The notes beneath the pieces are model-generated. The model was not told the DNA's origin and did no database searches. It saw only the letters and a list, made by a program, of their open reading frames with translations. The translations under genes were made by a program, and so were the position numbers. From Xanthomarina arctica (GTDB lineage: Bacteria > Bacteroidota > Bacteroidia > Flavobacteriales > Flavobacteriaceae): a DNA stretch of 64,000 nt. This document shows, piece by piece, positions 35,214 to 45,027 of the stretch (positions within the stretch are counted from its first letter, which is position 1; every line of letters begins with the position of its first letter). The stretch covers positions 620,001 to 684,000 of the forward strand of contig NZ_BMFQ01000003.1 of the NCBI RefSeq assembly GCF_014638915.1, in the 5' to 3' direction.

Positions 35214-37400
35214 TTATTTAGTAAACAATAATTCTCTGTATTTTGTTAATGGCCAAAGCTCGTCGTCAACCAATAACTCCAACTTATCACAATGATATCT
35301 AATATCATCGAAGAATGGTTTCACTTTAGAACAATAGGCATGAGCTTTAATCTCGAGATCTTCAATATTATTAGATATCTTTCTTTCGTTTGTCATTTTA
35401 GTAACATTCGAATTTATAGATTCAATATGACTTGAAATCTCTTCAATTAATGCCATTTGCTCTTTAGCTAATTTCTTAAATCCATCTCCATAGATTTCTT
35501 TAAGTCCCTTAACATTTTCGATCAAGATGTTTTGGTATCTCACCGCTGTTGGAACCACATGATTTCTAGCTATATCTCCTAGCACACGTCCTTCTATTTG
35601 AATATGAAGCACGTATTCCTCCATTTCTATTTCATAACGAGAAACAGATTCAATCTTATTCATTACACCCAGATCTTCAAAAAGCTTAATAGCCTTTTTA
35701 GACACCTTTGCTTTCAAAGCTTCAGGAGTTGTCTTAAAATTGCTTAGACCGCGTTTTTTAGCTTCTTTTTCCCAAGCTTCTCCATAACCGTTACCTTCAA
35801 ATAAAATATTTTTAGACTTTTTAATATATTCTCTTAGAATATTAAAGATGGCTTCGTCTTTCTTTAAACTTTCTTTAGCAATTAACGCATCGACTTCTTT
35901 CTTAAACTCAATTAATTGATTTGCAACTATGGTGTTTAAAACCGTCATAGGATTCGCGCAGTTAGCAGTAGAACCTACGGCTCTAAATTCGAATTTATTC
36001 CCCGTAAAGGCAAAAGGTGACGTTCTATTTCTATCTGTATTATCTAATAATATTTCAGGTATTTTTCCAACAACGTTTAGTTTAAGATCTGTTTTCTCTT
36101 CTGGAGACAACTTGCCATTTGTAACATTTTGCAACTCATCCAAAACACTTGTTAGTTGTTCCCCAATAAAAACGGAAATAATGGCGGGAGGCGCTTCGTT
36201 TGCTCCTAATCGGTGATCGTTACTAGCAGAAGCAATAGAAGCTCTAATCAATTCTTCATTATCGTGAACTGCTTTGATGGTATTTATAAAAAAGGTTAAA
36301 AACTGTAGATTGCTCATAGGTGTTTTCCCTGGGCCTAATAAGTTTACACCTGTATTTGTACTTAAACTCCAGTTGTTATGTTTACCAGAACCATTAACAC
36401 CTTTAAAAGGTTTTTCATGAAAAAGAACTTTAAAATCATGACGTTCTGCTACTTTATGCATTACATCCATTAATAAGGAGTTATGATCCACGGCTAAATT
36501 AGCTTCATCATAAACGGGAGCCAACTCAAATTGATTTGGAGCAACTTCGTTATGTCTTGTTTTAACTGGAATACCTAGCAACATACATTCGGTCTCCAAG
36601 TCACGCATATACTGCATGGCTCTAAGTGGAATAGTCCCAAAATAATGGTCATCTAACTGTTGTCCTTTGGCTGAAGAATGTCCTAGTAACGTTCTACCTG
36701 TTAGTTGGATATCTGGTCTTGAAGCTGCCAAACCACTATCAATTAAAAAATATTCTTGCTCCCAACCTAAAGAAGCATTCACTTTTTTTACATTTTTATC
36801 AAAATATTTACACACATCTACCGCTGCTGTATCAATAGCCTGCAAGGCACGTAATAAAGGCGTTTTATAATCTAAAGCCTCACCCGTATAGGATACAAAT
36901 ACCGTTGGAATGCACAAAGTTGTCCCATAAATAAAAGCTGGAGAAGTAGGATCCCAAGCAGTATAACCTCTAGCTTCGAACGTATTTCTAATCCCTCCAT
37001 TTGGAAAACTTGAAGCATCTGGCTCCTGTTGTACCAACTGCCCACCACCAAATTTCTCGATGGCACGACCATTACCTATAGGCTCAAAAAAAGCATCATG
37101 TTTTTCGGCTGTCGAACCCGTTAATGGCTGAAACCAATGCGTATAATGTGTAACACCTTTAGAAATTGCCCACTCTTTCATTCCAGTTGAAATGTGATCT
37201 GCAACGCTTCTATCTATTTTTGAACCATTTTGGACAGCATCCATAACACTATTGAATGCCTCTTTAGTAAGGTATTGTCGCATTTTATCTTCATTGAAGA
37301 CATTTCTTCCAAAAAGAGCTGAACGACGTTCATTTTCTTCAATTTTAACTGGTTTTCTATTAAGCGATTTCTTAATAGCGTAGAATCTTAAGGTTGACAT
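35214..37400 (-). CDS. glnN: Glutamine synthetase type III
   Basis: 728 residues, far longer than GSI and typical of GSIII. Landmarks: GWEQEYFLID in the N-terminal catalytic part, KTRHNEVAPNQFELAPVY, FKGVNGSGKHNNWSLSTNTG and NRTSPFAFTGNKFEFR, all GSIII signatures. ATP-dependent synthesis of glutamine from glutamate and ammonia. Monocistronic with its own promoter and terminator. Confidence 0.96.
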   Translation of the reverse strand: MSTLRFYAIKKSLNRKPVKIEENERRSALFGRNVFNEDKMRQYLTKEAFNSVMDAVQNGSKIDRSVADHISTGMKEWAISKGVTHYTHWFQPLTGSTAEKHDAFFEPIGNGRAIEKFGGGQLVQQEPDASSFPNGGIRNTFEARGYTAWDPTSPAFIYGTTLCIPTVFVSYTGEALDYKTPLLRALQAIDTAAVDVCKYFDKNVKKVNASLGWEQEYFLIDSGLAASRPDIQLTGRTLLGHSSAKGQQLDDHYFGTIPLRAMQYMRDLETECMLLGIPVKTRHNEVAPNQFELAPVYDEANLAVDHNSLLMDVMHKVAERHDFKVLFHEKPFKGVNGSGKHNNWSLSTNTGVNLLGPGKTPMSNLQFLTFFINTIKAVHDNEELIRASIASASNDHRLGANEAPPAIISVFIGEQLTSVLDELQNVTNGKLSPEEKTDLKLNVVGKIPEILLDNTDRNRTSPFAFTGNKFEFRAVGSTANCANPMTVLNTIVANQLIEFKKEVDALIAKESLKKDEAIFNILREYIKKSKNILFEGNGYGEAWEKEAKKRGLSNFKTTPEALKAKVSKKAIKLFEDLGVMNKIESVSRYEIEMEEYVLHIQIEGRVLGDIARNHVVPTAVRYQNILIENVKGLKEIYGDGFKKLAKEQMALIEEISSHIESINSNVTKMTNERKISNNIEDLEIKAHAYCSKVKPFFDDIRYHCDKLELLVDDELWPLTKYRELLFTK

Positions 37401-37431
37401 ATTTTGTTTGTTAGTTGTGAATATTTCAGGA

Positions 37432-37464
37432 CAAATTTATAAAAAAAATTCATTACATAACAAC
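37432..37464 (-). promoter_or_regulatory. Promoter of glutamine synthetase III
   Basis: On the minus strand GTTG (37464-37461) precedes TAAATTTG (37439-37432) by 21 nt, about 31 bp before the ATG. Confidence 0.6.
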
Positions 37465-37523
37465 TTACCCCCTAAAAATATAGGGGTAGACTTATAAAAT
37501 TAACAAATCAAGGAGTCTTAACC

Positions 37524-38477
37524 CTATTTTTCGCCTGCAAATGCCATATAAACGAACAATATATAAGCACCAAGTAGAATAAACCCTTTAATTCTACCAA
37601 TTTCAAACTTTTTAGGTAATAGCATGAAAGGAATCAGGATGGCCGCGAAACCAATCATCCAAAAAATATCATTAGTTAATATTTTAGGATTATCTAAAGC
37701 AATTGGATGTATCATGGCTGTTAGCCCAATTACAGAAGCGATATTAAAAATATTGGAACCAATTAAGTTTCCTAACGAAATGGCTTTCTCTTGTTTCATG
37801 GCTGCAATAACTGAAGCTGCTAATTCAGGAATACTAGTCCCCATAGCTACCATAGTTACAGAAATAACCCGTTCGCTAACGCCGTAAGACATGGCCACAT
37901 CTTTCGCTCCAAAAACCAACCATTCACTACCAAAATAAAGAGAGCAGCCACCAATTAATAGCCAAACAATAATTTTAAAATTGGATGTTGTTTGTAAAGC
38001 ATCATCTACCTCTTCTACATCCACCTCTTCTTTGCCTTTAGAGCGTTTTATTAATATGTATAAGAAAACTATTAAGGATACAAAGAGCAATAACCCTTCT
38101 GTAAAATTAATAACCTGTCCACTTTGCAAAACAAAATACAAGGCTATTGACAAAAGCATCATCATGGGCCAATTAAGCTTATAAAAATCGGGACTTATTA
38201 TTAAAGGTGAAATAATTGCAGTGATCCCCATAACCAATCCAATATTTGCAATATTTGAACCAATTACGTTTCCTAAAGCAATATCCGGCGAACCATCTAA
38301 AGCGGCTTGTAAGCTTACTAAAAGTTCTGGAGCAGAAGTTGCAAAAGAAACAACAGTCATTCCAATAACCAATTTTGAAATATTAAATTTAAAAGATAAT
38401 GCAACAGAAGAACGCACTAAAAACTCCCCTCCTACAACTAACAAAATCAAACCTAGAATAATCCAAACAATGCTCAT
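37524..38477 (-). CDS. Calcium/sodium antiporter (CaCA family)
   Basis: 317 residues with ~10 membrane segments and the two alpha-repeats of the family: FATSAPELLVSLQAAL..GNVIGSNIANIG in the first half and MGTSIPELAASVIAAM..GNLIGSNIFNIA in the second. It resembles YrbG of E. coli. An acidic cytosolic loop (EEVDVEEVDDAL) separates the halves. Expected to exchange Ca2+ for Na+ at the inner membrane. Confidence 0.94.
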   Translation of the reverse strand: MSIVWIILGLILLVVGGEFLVRSSVALSFKFNISKLVIGMTVVSFATSAPELLVSLQAALDGSPDIALGNVIGSNIANIGLVMGITAIISPLIISPDFYKLNWPMMMLLSIALYFVLQSGQVINFTEGLLLFVSLIVFLYILIKRSKGKEEVDVEEVDDALQTTSNFKIIVWLLIGGCSLYFGSEWLVFGAKDVAMSYGVSERVISVTMVAMGTSIPELAASVIAAMKQEKAISLGNLIGSNIFNIASVIGLTAMIHPIALDNPKILTNDIFWMIGFAAILIPFMLLPKKFEIGRIKGFILLGAYILFVYMAFAGEK

Positions 38478-38555
38478 AAACTATTTTTTTGCAAAGATAA
38501 CATTTACTTTGAAAAGTTAGCGAAAACTAAAAATTTCGTTAAATAACTAAATTTA

Positions 38556-38589
38556 CAGTTGTATAACTATAAAAATAGTTGTATGTTTG
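38556..38589 (+). promoter_or_regulatory. Promoter and BlaI-type operator of the blaI/M56 operon
   Basis: GTTG (38558-38561) and TATGTTTG (38582-38589) form a -33/-7 pair with a 20-nt spacer. The spacer holds AACTAT-AAAA-ATAGTT, and AGTTGTAT occurs on both sides, so a dyad fills the promoter core, the usual site for BlaI/MecI dimers. It lies 53 bp before the blaI-like ATG, suggesting autorepression. Confidence 0.65.
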
Positions 38590-38642
38590 AACTTCAATAA
38601 TAACAAGTTTTCCAATTCAATGGAAACGCAAATAGATTTTCA

Positions 38643-39014
38643 ATGCAAAAATTAACAAATAAAGAGGAAGAAATCATGCACATTTTATGGAAGCTTGAAA
38701 AAGCATTTGTAAAAGATGTTTTAGCAGAAATAGATACGGAAAAACCACATTACAATACGCTTTCGACCATTATTAGAAACTTAGAAGAAAAAGGATACGT
38801 TGGATATCATGCTTATGGAAAAACACATCAGTACTTTCCATTGGTTACCAAAGAAGCTTACAAAAAACGCTTTATGACTACAGCTATTGAAAACTATTTT
38901 AATAGCTCTTACAAAAATGTGGTTTCCTTTTTCGCCAAAGAAGAAAAAATTAGCGTTGACGAGCTAAAAGAAATTATCGCTTTAATAGAAAGCAAGTCCA
39001 ATTCTAAAAAATAA
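38643..39014 (+). CDS. BlaI/MecI-family transcriptional repressor
   Basis: 123 residues with the winged helix (LTNKEEEIMHILWKLEKAFV, YNTLSTIIRNLEEKGYVGYH) and C-terminal dimerisation helices. Represses its own operon; release by the M56 peptidase encoded 4 bp downstream is the family rule. No beta-lactamase gene is present nearby, so the regulon is unclear. Confidence 0.93.
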   Translation: MQKLTNKEEEIMHILWKLEKAFVKDVLAEIDTEKPHYNTLSTIIRNLEEKGYVGYHAYGKTHQYFPLVTKEAYKKRFMTTAIENYFNSSYKNVVSFFAKEEKISVDELKEIIALIESKSNSKK

Positions 39015-39018
39015 TATC

Positions 39019-40803
39019 ATGGAATATTTTATCAAAGCCTCAGCTGTTTTGGGTATATTTTATATCTGCTACAAACTCTTTTTACAAAGAGAAACATTTT
39101 TTAATGCCAACAGATGGTTTTTATTAACTGGTATAGTTGTAGCTATTTTTCTTCCCTTGTTAGTGATTCCTCTATATGTAGATTACAACCCTATTTCAAT
39201 TCCAAGCAACCTCTTATCTGCGAATCAAATACAAGATGAATCCAAAATAACAGCTTTCAGCTTATTGCAAATCATTTCTTGGATCTACCTGGTTGGAATA
39301 CTTTTATTTTCAGGAAAACTCCTTTTAGAATTCACTTCTTTATTTTCATTAATTAAAAATGATTCACATAAAAAAGAAACTGGTTTTACTTTTATTGAAA
39401 CTAAAAACAATGTACCTCCCTTTTCATTTTTTAAGTGGATTGTTTATAATCCAAATCAATTTCAAAAAGAAGAGTTAACTCATGTTTTAAACCATGAAAA
39501 AGCACATGCCAGGCAATATCATTCTATTGATGTTTTGCTTGCTCAACTAACTTGTGTGATATTTTGGTTCAATCCGTTTTGTTGGTTATACAAAAAGGAA
39601 TTGCAACAAAACTTAGAATTTATTGCAGACAATCAAGCGCAGGACATTTCAACCTGCGAGCAAAGTTACCAACGTTTATTATTAAAAACGTCAATCCCTA
39701 ATCACCCATTGGTTATTACCAATAATTTTTATAATTCATTAACCCGCCTGACCCTTTTTGGAAAAAAACTAATTATAGGAAAGCCATTCGGGCAGGTCAA
39801 AAAACGAATCGTTATGTTACACAAATCAAAATCAAACAAATTAAATGCCTGGAAGTTTGGCATCATTCTGCCTTTACTTGCTCTATTTCTAATGAGCTTT
39901 AGCACAAAAGAAGTCTTAATAGAAACTTCATCTGTAAATAATTCACTACAAAATTCAACAAACCAAGGAACACTTCTTATTACTAAAGACTTCACAGACA
40001 CCGAATTAGGAAAAATTAAAAGTCAACTTTTACAAGAAGGATTCACAATTAAAATTAAAAGTATTAAACGAAATGTTTCTGACGAAATAATTGCCATAAA
40101 AATAGATGTAGCTTCAAAAGAGACAACTACCAACTATCATGTTAAAACAGACCTCCCAATATCTCCAATTATAATTAGTTTTAATAAAGACGGAAGCCAT
40201 ATTTATATTGGAAGCACTTCTACCGAATCTGAAAACCAAACCGTGTCTTTAATTACTAAAAATGGACATACAACTAAATTAGAATCAAAAGATCCGGAGG
40301 AAACCATTTATTTTCTTTCTAATAATGACTCAACAGATTTAGAAGTTATTGTTGAAGATGCTAATGGAAATTTAATAAAGACAGGTGAAAAACTAATTAT
40401 TTCCACATCTGAATCTAATTCTCTAAATTCCAACATATCTTCCAATAACGAGCCAGAAACAAAACACATCAAGATTACCAAGAAAGTGAAGGATGGTAAA
40501 TTAGTAAAACAAGAAATTATTATTGAAGATGGAAAAACTTTTTTATTGCAGAGTGATGACGTGACTTCAAACAATCAAAACCCAACAAGTTTTAAGTTAA
40601 GAGAAGATGAGATCACACTCAAATCAATTGATAAAGAATCGCCTATCTTCATTCTTGATGGCAAAGAAATTACAAATGAAGAAATGAAACAGGTAACTCC
40701 AGACTTGATTGCTAGTGTCAATATTTTAAAAGGAGACACAGCAGTTAAAAAGTATGGAGAAAAAGGAAAAAATGGTGTAATTGAGATAACCACTAAAAAA
40801 TAA
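39019..40803 (+). CDS. BlaR1-like M56 metallopeptidase with TonB-plug-like C-terminus
   Basis: 594 residues. Membrane helices near 1-25, 35-60 and 85-110, the zinc site HEKAHARQYHSIDVL (HExxH at ~160), another helix near 285-300, then a ~290-residue periplasmic region. The last ~60 residues (SPIFILDGKEITNEEMKQVT..GVIEITTKK) resemble the plug segment of TonB-dependent receptors, a design common in Bacteroidota M56 proteins. Expected to sense an envelope signal and inactivate the repressor encoded just upstream. The ligand is unknown. Confidence 0.9.
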   Translation: MEYFIKASAVLGIFYICYKLFLQRETFFNANRWFLLTGIVVAIFLPLLVIPLYVDYNPISIPSNLLSANQIQDESKITAFSLLQIISWIYLVGILLFSGKLLLEFTSLFSLIKNDSHKKETGFTFIETKNNVPPFSFFKWIVYNPNQFQKEELTHVLNHEKAHARQYHSIDVLLAQLTCVIFWFNPFCWLYKKELQQNLEFIADNQAQDISTCEQSYQRLLLKTSIPNHPLVITNNFYNSLTRLTLFGKKLIIGKPFGQVKKRIVMLHKSKSNKLNAWKFGIILPLLALFLMSFSTKEVLIETSSVNNSLQNSTNQGTLLITKDFTDTELGKIKSQLLQEGFTIKIKSIKRNVSDEIIAIKIDVASKETTTNYHVKTDLPISPIIISFNKDGSHIYIGSTSTESENQTVSLITKNGHTTKLESKDPEETIYFLSNNDSTDLEVIVEDANGNLIKTGEKLIISTSESNSLNSNISSNNEPETKHIKITKKVKDGKLVKQEIIIEDGKTFLLQSDDVTSNNQNPTSFKLREDEITLKSIDKESPIFILDGKEITNEEMKQVTPDLIASVNILKGDTAVKKYGEKGKNGVIEITTKK

Positions 40804-40821
40804 CTTCAATACCTTTAAAAC

Positions 40822-40860
40822 AAAAAAAATCCCAAACTTATGTTTGGGATTTTTTTTTAT
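40822..40860. terminator. Bidirectional terminator after the M56 gene
   Basis: Stem AAATCCCAAAC / GTTTGGGATTT around TTAT with A/T tracts on both sides, between convergent genes. Confidence 0.85.
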
Positions 40861-40872
40861 TCGATAGTTGTT

Positions 40873-42822
40873 CTATTTAATAATCACCTTTTTAACAACA
40901 GATTTTCCTTCAGAAGTTAATTTAACAAGATACATACCACTTGTAAAATTTAAATCTAACTGACCATTCCCATTAATTGAAGTCTTCATTAATTGTCTAC
41001 CATCAATAGAAAATACTTCAACAGCTGTTTCTGCTACAATACCATTAATAAATAATTTTCCACTTGTTGGATTTGGGTATAAACTTACTTTTAGTTCTTG
41101 TACTTCTTCTATAGATAAATTTTGTTCCCAAGTTTCACCAATCATATCACCCCAGATATATTCAATTAAATCTGGTTGATCGATAAATGGATTTCTATTA
41201 AATTGCCAGTTGTAAACGACATTGTTTCTATTCATTTCATAATCATCTGGCGGATCATTTCTATGCCATTCAAGTAAGGTTTGTAAATCTCCAAACTGAC
41301 CAACTAAGCCTTCAGGGAAACCATTTACAATTTCTAATCCATTATATCTTACCGCTAAGTAAAACACGCCACGAGCAACATCTCCTCTAAAACCACCAGG
41401 AACTCCTGTTGGCCCATTATATTCACCATAAAACTGATTTCCACGACTACTATTTTCAGGACCATCTACCGCTCTTAAAGCATGAGCATCTGAATTCCCA
41501 TGACGTAAGGAATCGGCTTTTGTTTCCCAAAACACATCGATACCATCTGCAATTTCATCTTCTTCAATACTATAATATCCAGCACGAGATCTAGGAAAGG
41601 TATGTTCTCTATTCCAAGTTCCTGTATTTACTGAAGTTAATTGAAAATCCAATTTAGCACGACCTTGTTCTAAATATACCAACCAAACCTCATTACTATT
41701 TTCAGGATTTTGGTCTGCTTCTTTTAAAATATCAATACAATCGTTATAGGTTTGTGCTCTTACCACATTTGGATCTGCAATAATATCTTGCAAAGCTTGG
41801 CGCAAAACCACATCTTCTAAACCATCCAAACTATTATAATACCCGCTTGGTTGCGTACTTGAAACTATTCCATAAGTAGAATTTAAAGGTGTTCCAAAAG
41901 GAGCAACCGTAAAATCGTTATCAATAACACGAAGTTTTAAGAAATTATTATTTGGTATGTAAGGCCAATCTAAATTTACAAACTTTACAATAGGTTCTTC
42001 ATCTCCTTCATCCAAAGAATCATCTATTAAAGTAATTGTAGTTGTAACCGTGTTTTGTCCTGAAGGGATAGTTAGGGTTGTGTTTCCTGTAAAATCGGAA
42101 GCATCAAAACCATAGTTGTCTAATGTAAAAGTAAAGGTTACATCCTCTGTTACATTTTGTTGAGCAGTGAAAACAATATCAAAAACATCACCTTCATTGT
42201 ATTGGGATTCTGCAGTTGCTATAGATATAGCATTAAAAATAACACCAGCTCCATCATTTAATAATCTAGGTGTTGGAGTTCCTACAAAATAACTTCCATC
42301 ATTATTACGTTGAATAGAATTGGTGTTATTAGCCGAACCTTCATTTATTTGTTCTGTAAGTCCTAGAAGAGCCATAAGGGCTGTGTCGTCTGAATCGCTA
42401 GTATCATATGCCAACGCGTCAATTAAATTAGTTTGTGTCGCTTCGGTTCCTTCAGGGAAATCTGTATCACTTCCCAGATAAATACCCAAGGCATCCGCAC
42501 CATTTTGGATAACATTTGCCGCAATTAGTAATTGCGGAAAAGGAGAAACAGCATCACTTCCAATTAAAAGTAAACCATTATCATCCGTAGTGAAACCATC
42601 TAAATCAATTGTAAAATAGCTTGAATCGTTTCCAGAAGATGAACCGTTAAAAAGAACGACCACATAACCGTCTAAAGGCATGTTTGGCGTATCAGATTTT
42701 AACTCTATAAACTCTTTATCGTCAATTCCAGGAGAATCGCAATCTAATTCGTTTATTACTATTTGTGCATAAGAAAGCTGTCCTAAAATTAGGAAGCTCA
42801 AGAAAGTAATTAATTGTTTCAT
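40873..42822 (-). CDS. Secreted endonuclease I with lamin-tail, Calx-beta and T9SS domains
   Basis: 649 residues. Order: signal peptide (1-19), lamin-tail-like domain (IVINELDCDSPGIDDKEFIEL, ~20-150), a Calx-beta-like domain (~200-305, FDIVFTAQQNVTEDVTFTFT, DDSLDEGDEEPIVKF), an endonuclease I domain (~320-560) with the HNH-like WNREHTFPRSRAG and the Asn/His stretch HGNSDAHALRAVD, and a T9SS sorting domain (LKVSLYPNPTSGKLFI to the end). It should be secreted and degrade extracellular DNA. Monocistronic. Confidence 0.9.
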   Translation of the reverse strand: MKQLITFLSFLILGQLSYAQIVINELDCDSPGIDDKEFIELKSDTPNMPLDGYVVVLFNGSSSGNDSSYFTIDLDGFTTDDNGLLLIGSDAVSPFPQLLIAANVIQNGADALGIYLGSDTDFPEGTEATQTNLIDALAYDTSDSDDTALMALLGLTEQINEGSANNTNSIQRNNDGSYFVGTPTPRLLNDGAGVIFNAISIATAESQYNEGDVFDIVFTAQQNVTEDVTFTFTLDNYGFDASDFTGNTTLTIPSGQNTVTTTITLIDDSLDEGDEEPIVKFVNLDWPYIPNNNFLKLRVIDNDFTVAPFGTPLNSTYGIVSSTQPSGYYNSLDGLEDVVLRQALQDIIADPNVVRAQTYNDCIDILKEADQNPENSNEVWLVYLEQGRAKLDFQLTSVNTGTWNREHTFPRSRAGYYSIEEDEIADGIDVFWETKADSLRHGNSDAHALRAVDGPENSSRGNQFYGEYNGPTGVPGGFRGDVARGVFYLAVRYNGLEIVNGFPEGLVGQFGDLQTLLEWHRNDPPDDYEMNRNNVVYNWQFNRNPFIDQPDLIEYIWGDMIGETWEQNLSIEEVQELKVSLYPNPTSGKLFINGIVAETAVEVFSIDGRQLMKTSINGNGQLDLNFTSGMYLVKLTSEGKSVVKKVIIK

Positions 42823-42943
42823 GAAGGAAGATTTTTAGCAAATGTAATCAACTCTTCCTCTTTTATTTATTATATGAATTATAAATTAGTTAAATTTAAC
42901 GTTTTAGTAATCAAACCATCCGGAATTCATCTCTATAAGTTAT

Positions 42944-43096
42944 ATGAAAAAGAACTTCTTTAAATTATTAGCGAAAGTGAATAAAGCCATTCTACCAAGT
43001 TTCACAAAACAAAGGTTAGATTTAAGTAAAGCATCCAAATTTCAGATGGCTATTTTTGGTTGGAAATTGTACGTTACAAAAAATTCATTAGATTAA
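42944..43096 (+). CDS. Small basic protein, 50 residues
   Basis: ATG at 42944, TAA at 43094-43096. A Lys-rich, partly hydrophobic peptide (MKKNFFKLLAKVNKAILPSF, then a KASKFQMAIFGWKLYVTK segment) that I take to be a conserved flavobacterial small protein sometimes labelled SsrA-binding-like. It lies just upstream of the tRNA-Arg promoter. No catalytic motif. Confidence 0.7.
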   Translation: MKKNFFKLLAKVNKAILPSFTKQRLDLSKASKFQMAIFGWKLYVTKNSLD

Positions 43097-43108
43097 TTTG
43101 AATTTTAT

Positions 43109-43140
43109 TTTGATGATATTATAAAAAAGGAATATATTTG
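43109..43140 (+). promoter_or_regulatory. Promoter of tRNA-Arg
   Basis: TTTG (43109-43112) and TATATTTG (43133-43140), exactly 20 nt apart, 14 bp before the tRNA. Confidence 0.85.
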
Positions 43141-43154
43141 CACCCACTTAAAAA

Positions 43155-43228
43155 GGCCTCGTGGCGCAACTGAATAGCGCACTTGATTACGGCTCAAGAG
43201 GTTACTGGTTTGAATCCAGTCGAGGTCA
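43155..43228 (+). tRNA. tRNA-Arg (anticodon ACG)
   Basis: A 74-nt cloverleaf: acceptor GGCCTCG pairing with CGAGGTC (one G-U), anticodon stem-loop CTTGA-TTACGGC-TCAAG with anticodon ACG, T-arm ACTGGTTTGAATCCAGT, discriminator A. CCA is not encoded. The gene is flanked by its own promoter and terminator. Confidence 0.97.
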
Positions 43229-43233
43229 CTACT

Positions 43234-43276
43234 AAAACCAGCACTTTACAAAGCTTTTTGTAAATGCTGGTTTTTT
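43234..43276 (+). terminator. Terminator of tRNA-Arg
   Basis: Stem AAAACCAGCA / TGCTGGTTTT with inner TTTACAAA / TTTGTAAA pairing and a T run, directly after the tRNA. Confidence 0.85.
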
Positions 43277-43300
43277 AATTTTCACACTATTTGCAGAAAA
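43239..43300. repeat. Left copy of an imperfect repeat bracketing the gad pair
   Basis: CAGCACTTTACAA (43239-43251) and TGCAGAAAA (43292-43300) reappear in the same order at 45998-46010 and 46039-46047. This copy contains the tRNA-Arg terminator. Confidence 0.6.
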
Positions 43301-43617
43301 ATCATTAATCACCTCTAATGTTTTACCCAATAAAGGTGATTTTTTTTTCATTTATAATAATCTTTTTATCCTTTTATAAGAATTGGTCATGAGCTCTCTA
43401 GAAGATATTTCTTAAAGATACTCAGAAGGGTATATTAAACATTAATTAAACCCGAAAAGGTATAATTTCAATAAGGTCGCTAAGAAACCCTTCTTCTACT
43501 TTCTTACAAATGAAATGGAGGTTAAATATTGAATCATTTCTTTATTATTATGCAAAGGTGTAACTTGTAGCTTCAATAAAGTAAAGTGCAATTAACAAAT
43601 GATAAACGATACAATAA
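43277..43617. other. Long leader region upstream of gadB
   Basis: 341 bp without a gene. It holds a weak stem (ATCACCT / AGGTGAT, 43309-43341) followed by T-rich sequence and no clear TAnnTTTG promoter. The long untranslated region is consistent with conditional control of the decarboxylase, but I can point to no defined site. Confidence 0.4.
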
Positions 43618-45015
43618 ATGAGTAAAAAAGATAAAAACCCAACAGATTATCAATCAAATTTAGATGTATTTGCTACTAAAGGAATGGCGGGTAGAGCCCC
43701 TAAATTTAAAATGCCAACCTTAGAAAGTGATCCCCGATTTGCCTATGAAGTCGTACACGATGAGTTGATGCTCGATGGAAATTCACGACAGAATCTGGCT
43801 ACTTTTTGTCAAACATGGTCTGAACCAGAAGTCCACAAGCTTATGGATGAGTGTATGGATAAAAATATGGTTGATAAGGATGAGTACCCTCAAACCGCTG
43901 AGATTGAACAACGCTGTGTTCATATATTAGCTGATCTTTGGAATTCACCTGATTCAGCAAAAACGACAGGTTGTTCTACCGTAGGCTCTAGTGAAGCTGC
44001 AATGCTTGGAGGAATGGCAATGCTTAGAAAATGGGAGGCCAAACAGAAAGCAGCAGGTAAACCCTACGACAAACCGAATTTAGTTACAGGGCCAGTCCAG
44101 GTTTGCTGGCATAAGTTTACAAGATATTGGAATATAGAACATCGTGAAATTCCTATGGATAAAGATCGGTTTTTGATGACACCCGAGGAAGTTTTAAAAC
44201 GTTGTGATGAAAACACCATTGGGGTCGTTCCAACTTTAGGTGTTACATTTACTTGTCAATACGAACCTGTAAAACAAGTAGCCGAAGCTCTTGATACCTT
44301 TCAAAAGGAATCTGGCCTAGATATACCTATTCATGTTGACGGTGCTAGCGGTGGATTTTTAGCCCCTTTTTGTGCCCCAGAATTGGAATGGGATTTTCAA
44401 CTTCCAAGAGTAAAATCAATAAATACGTCTGGACATAAATTTGGATTATGTCCACTTGGTGTGGGATGGGTTGTTTGGCGTGAAGCGACTGATTTACCGG
44501 AAGAACTTGTTTTTTGGGTAAATTACTTAGGAGGTAATATGCGCGACATATCCCTAAACTTTTCACGTCCCGGCGGACAAGTAATTGCTCAATATTATAA
44601 TTTTATTAGGTTAGGTAAAGAAGGTTACAACAAAATCCATTCTGCTTGTTATAAAACGGCACAATACATCTCTGCAGAATTACAAAAATTAGGCATGTTT
44701 GACATCATTTACAATGGTGATATGGAATCAGGAATTCCTGCCTTGTGTTGGAAAATAAAATCGGGTGAAACACCAGGTTTCACGCTTTATGATCTTGCAG
44801 ACAGACTCCGAATAAAAGGATGGCAAGTACCTGCATATTCACTTCCTTCCAATTGTGAAGATATTGCTATTCAGCGCATACTTGTTCGCCATGGCGTAAG
44901 CTTCGACTTGGCCGATTTACTTCTTAATGACATTCAAGATAGTATCAACTTTTTTGAAAAACATCCTATTCAGGTTCCTCTAAGTAAAGAAGAAGCTTCC
45001 GGGTTTAATCATTAG
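43618..45015 (+). CDS. gadB: Glutamate decarboxylase
   Basis: 465 residues, PLP-dependent group II decarboxylase of the GadA/GadB type. Motifs: [33 protein letters not shown] and the PLP-lysine in [16 protein letters not shown]. Converts glutamate to GABA while consuming a proton, a cytosolic acid-resistance reaction. The usual GadC glutamate/GABA antiporter is absent; the next gene encodes an unrelated six-helix membrane protein, 12 bp downstream. Confidence 0.96.
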   Translation: MSKKDKNPTDYQSNLDVFATKGMAGRAPKFKMPTLESDPRFAYEVVHDELMLDGNSRQNLATFCQTWSEPEVHKLMDECMDKNMVDKDEYPQTAEIEQRCVHILADLWNSPDSAKTTGCSTVGSSEAAMLGGMAMLRKWEAKQKAAGKPYDKPNLVTGPVQVCWHKFTRYWNIEHREIPMDKDRFLMTPEEVLKRCDENTIGVVPTLGVTFTCQYEPVKQVAEALDTFQKESGLDIPIHVDGASGGFLAPFCAPELEWDFQLPRVKSINTSGHKFGLCPLGVGWVVWREATDLPEELVFWVNYLGGNMRDISLNFSRPGGQVIAQYYNFIRLGKEGYNKIHSACYKTAQYISAELQKLGMFDIIYNGDMESGIPALCWKIKSGETPGFTLYDLADRLRIKGWQVPAYSLPSNCEDIAIQRILVRHGVSFDLADLLLNDIQDSINFFEKHPIQVPLSKEEASGFNH

Positions 45016-45027
45016 TGATCAATCGCA

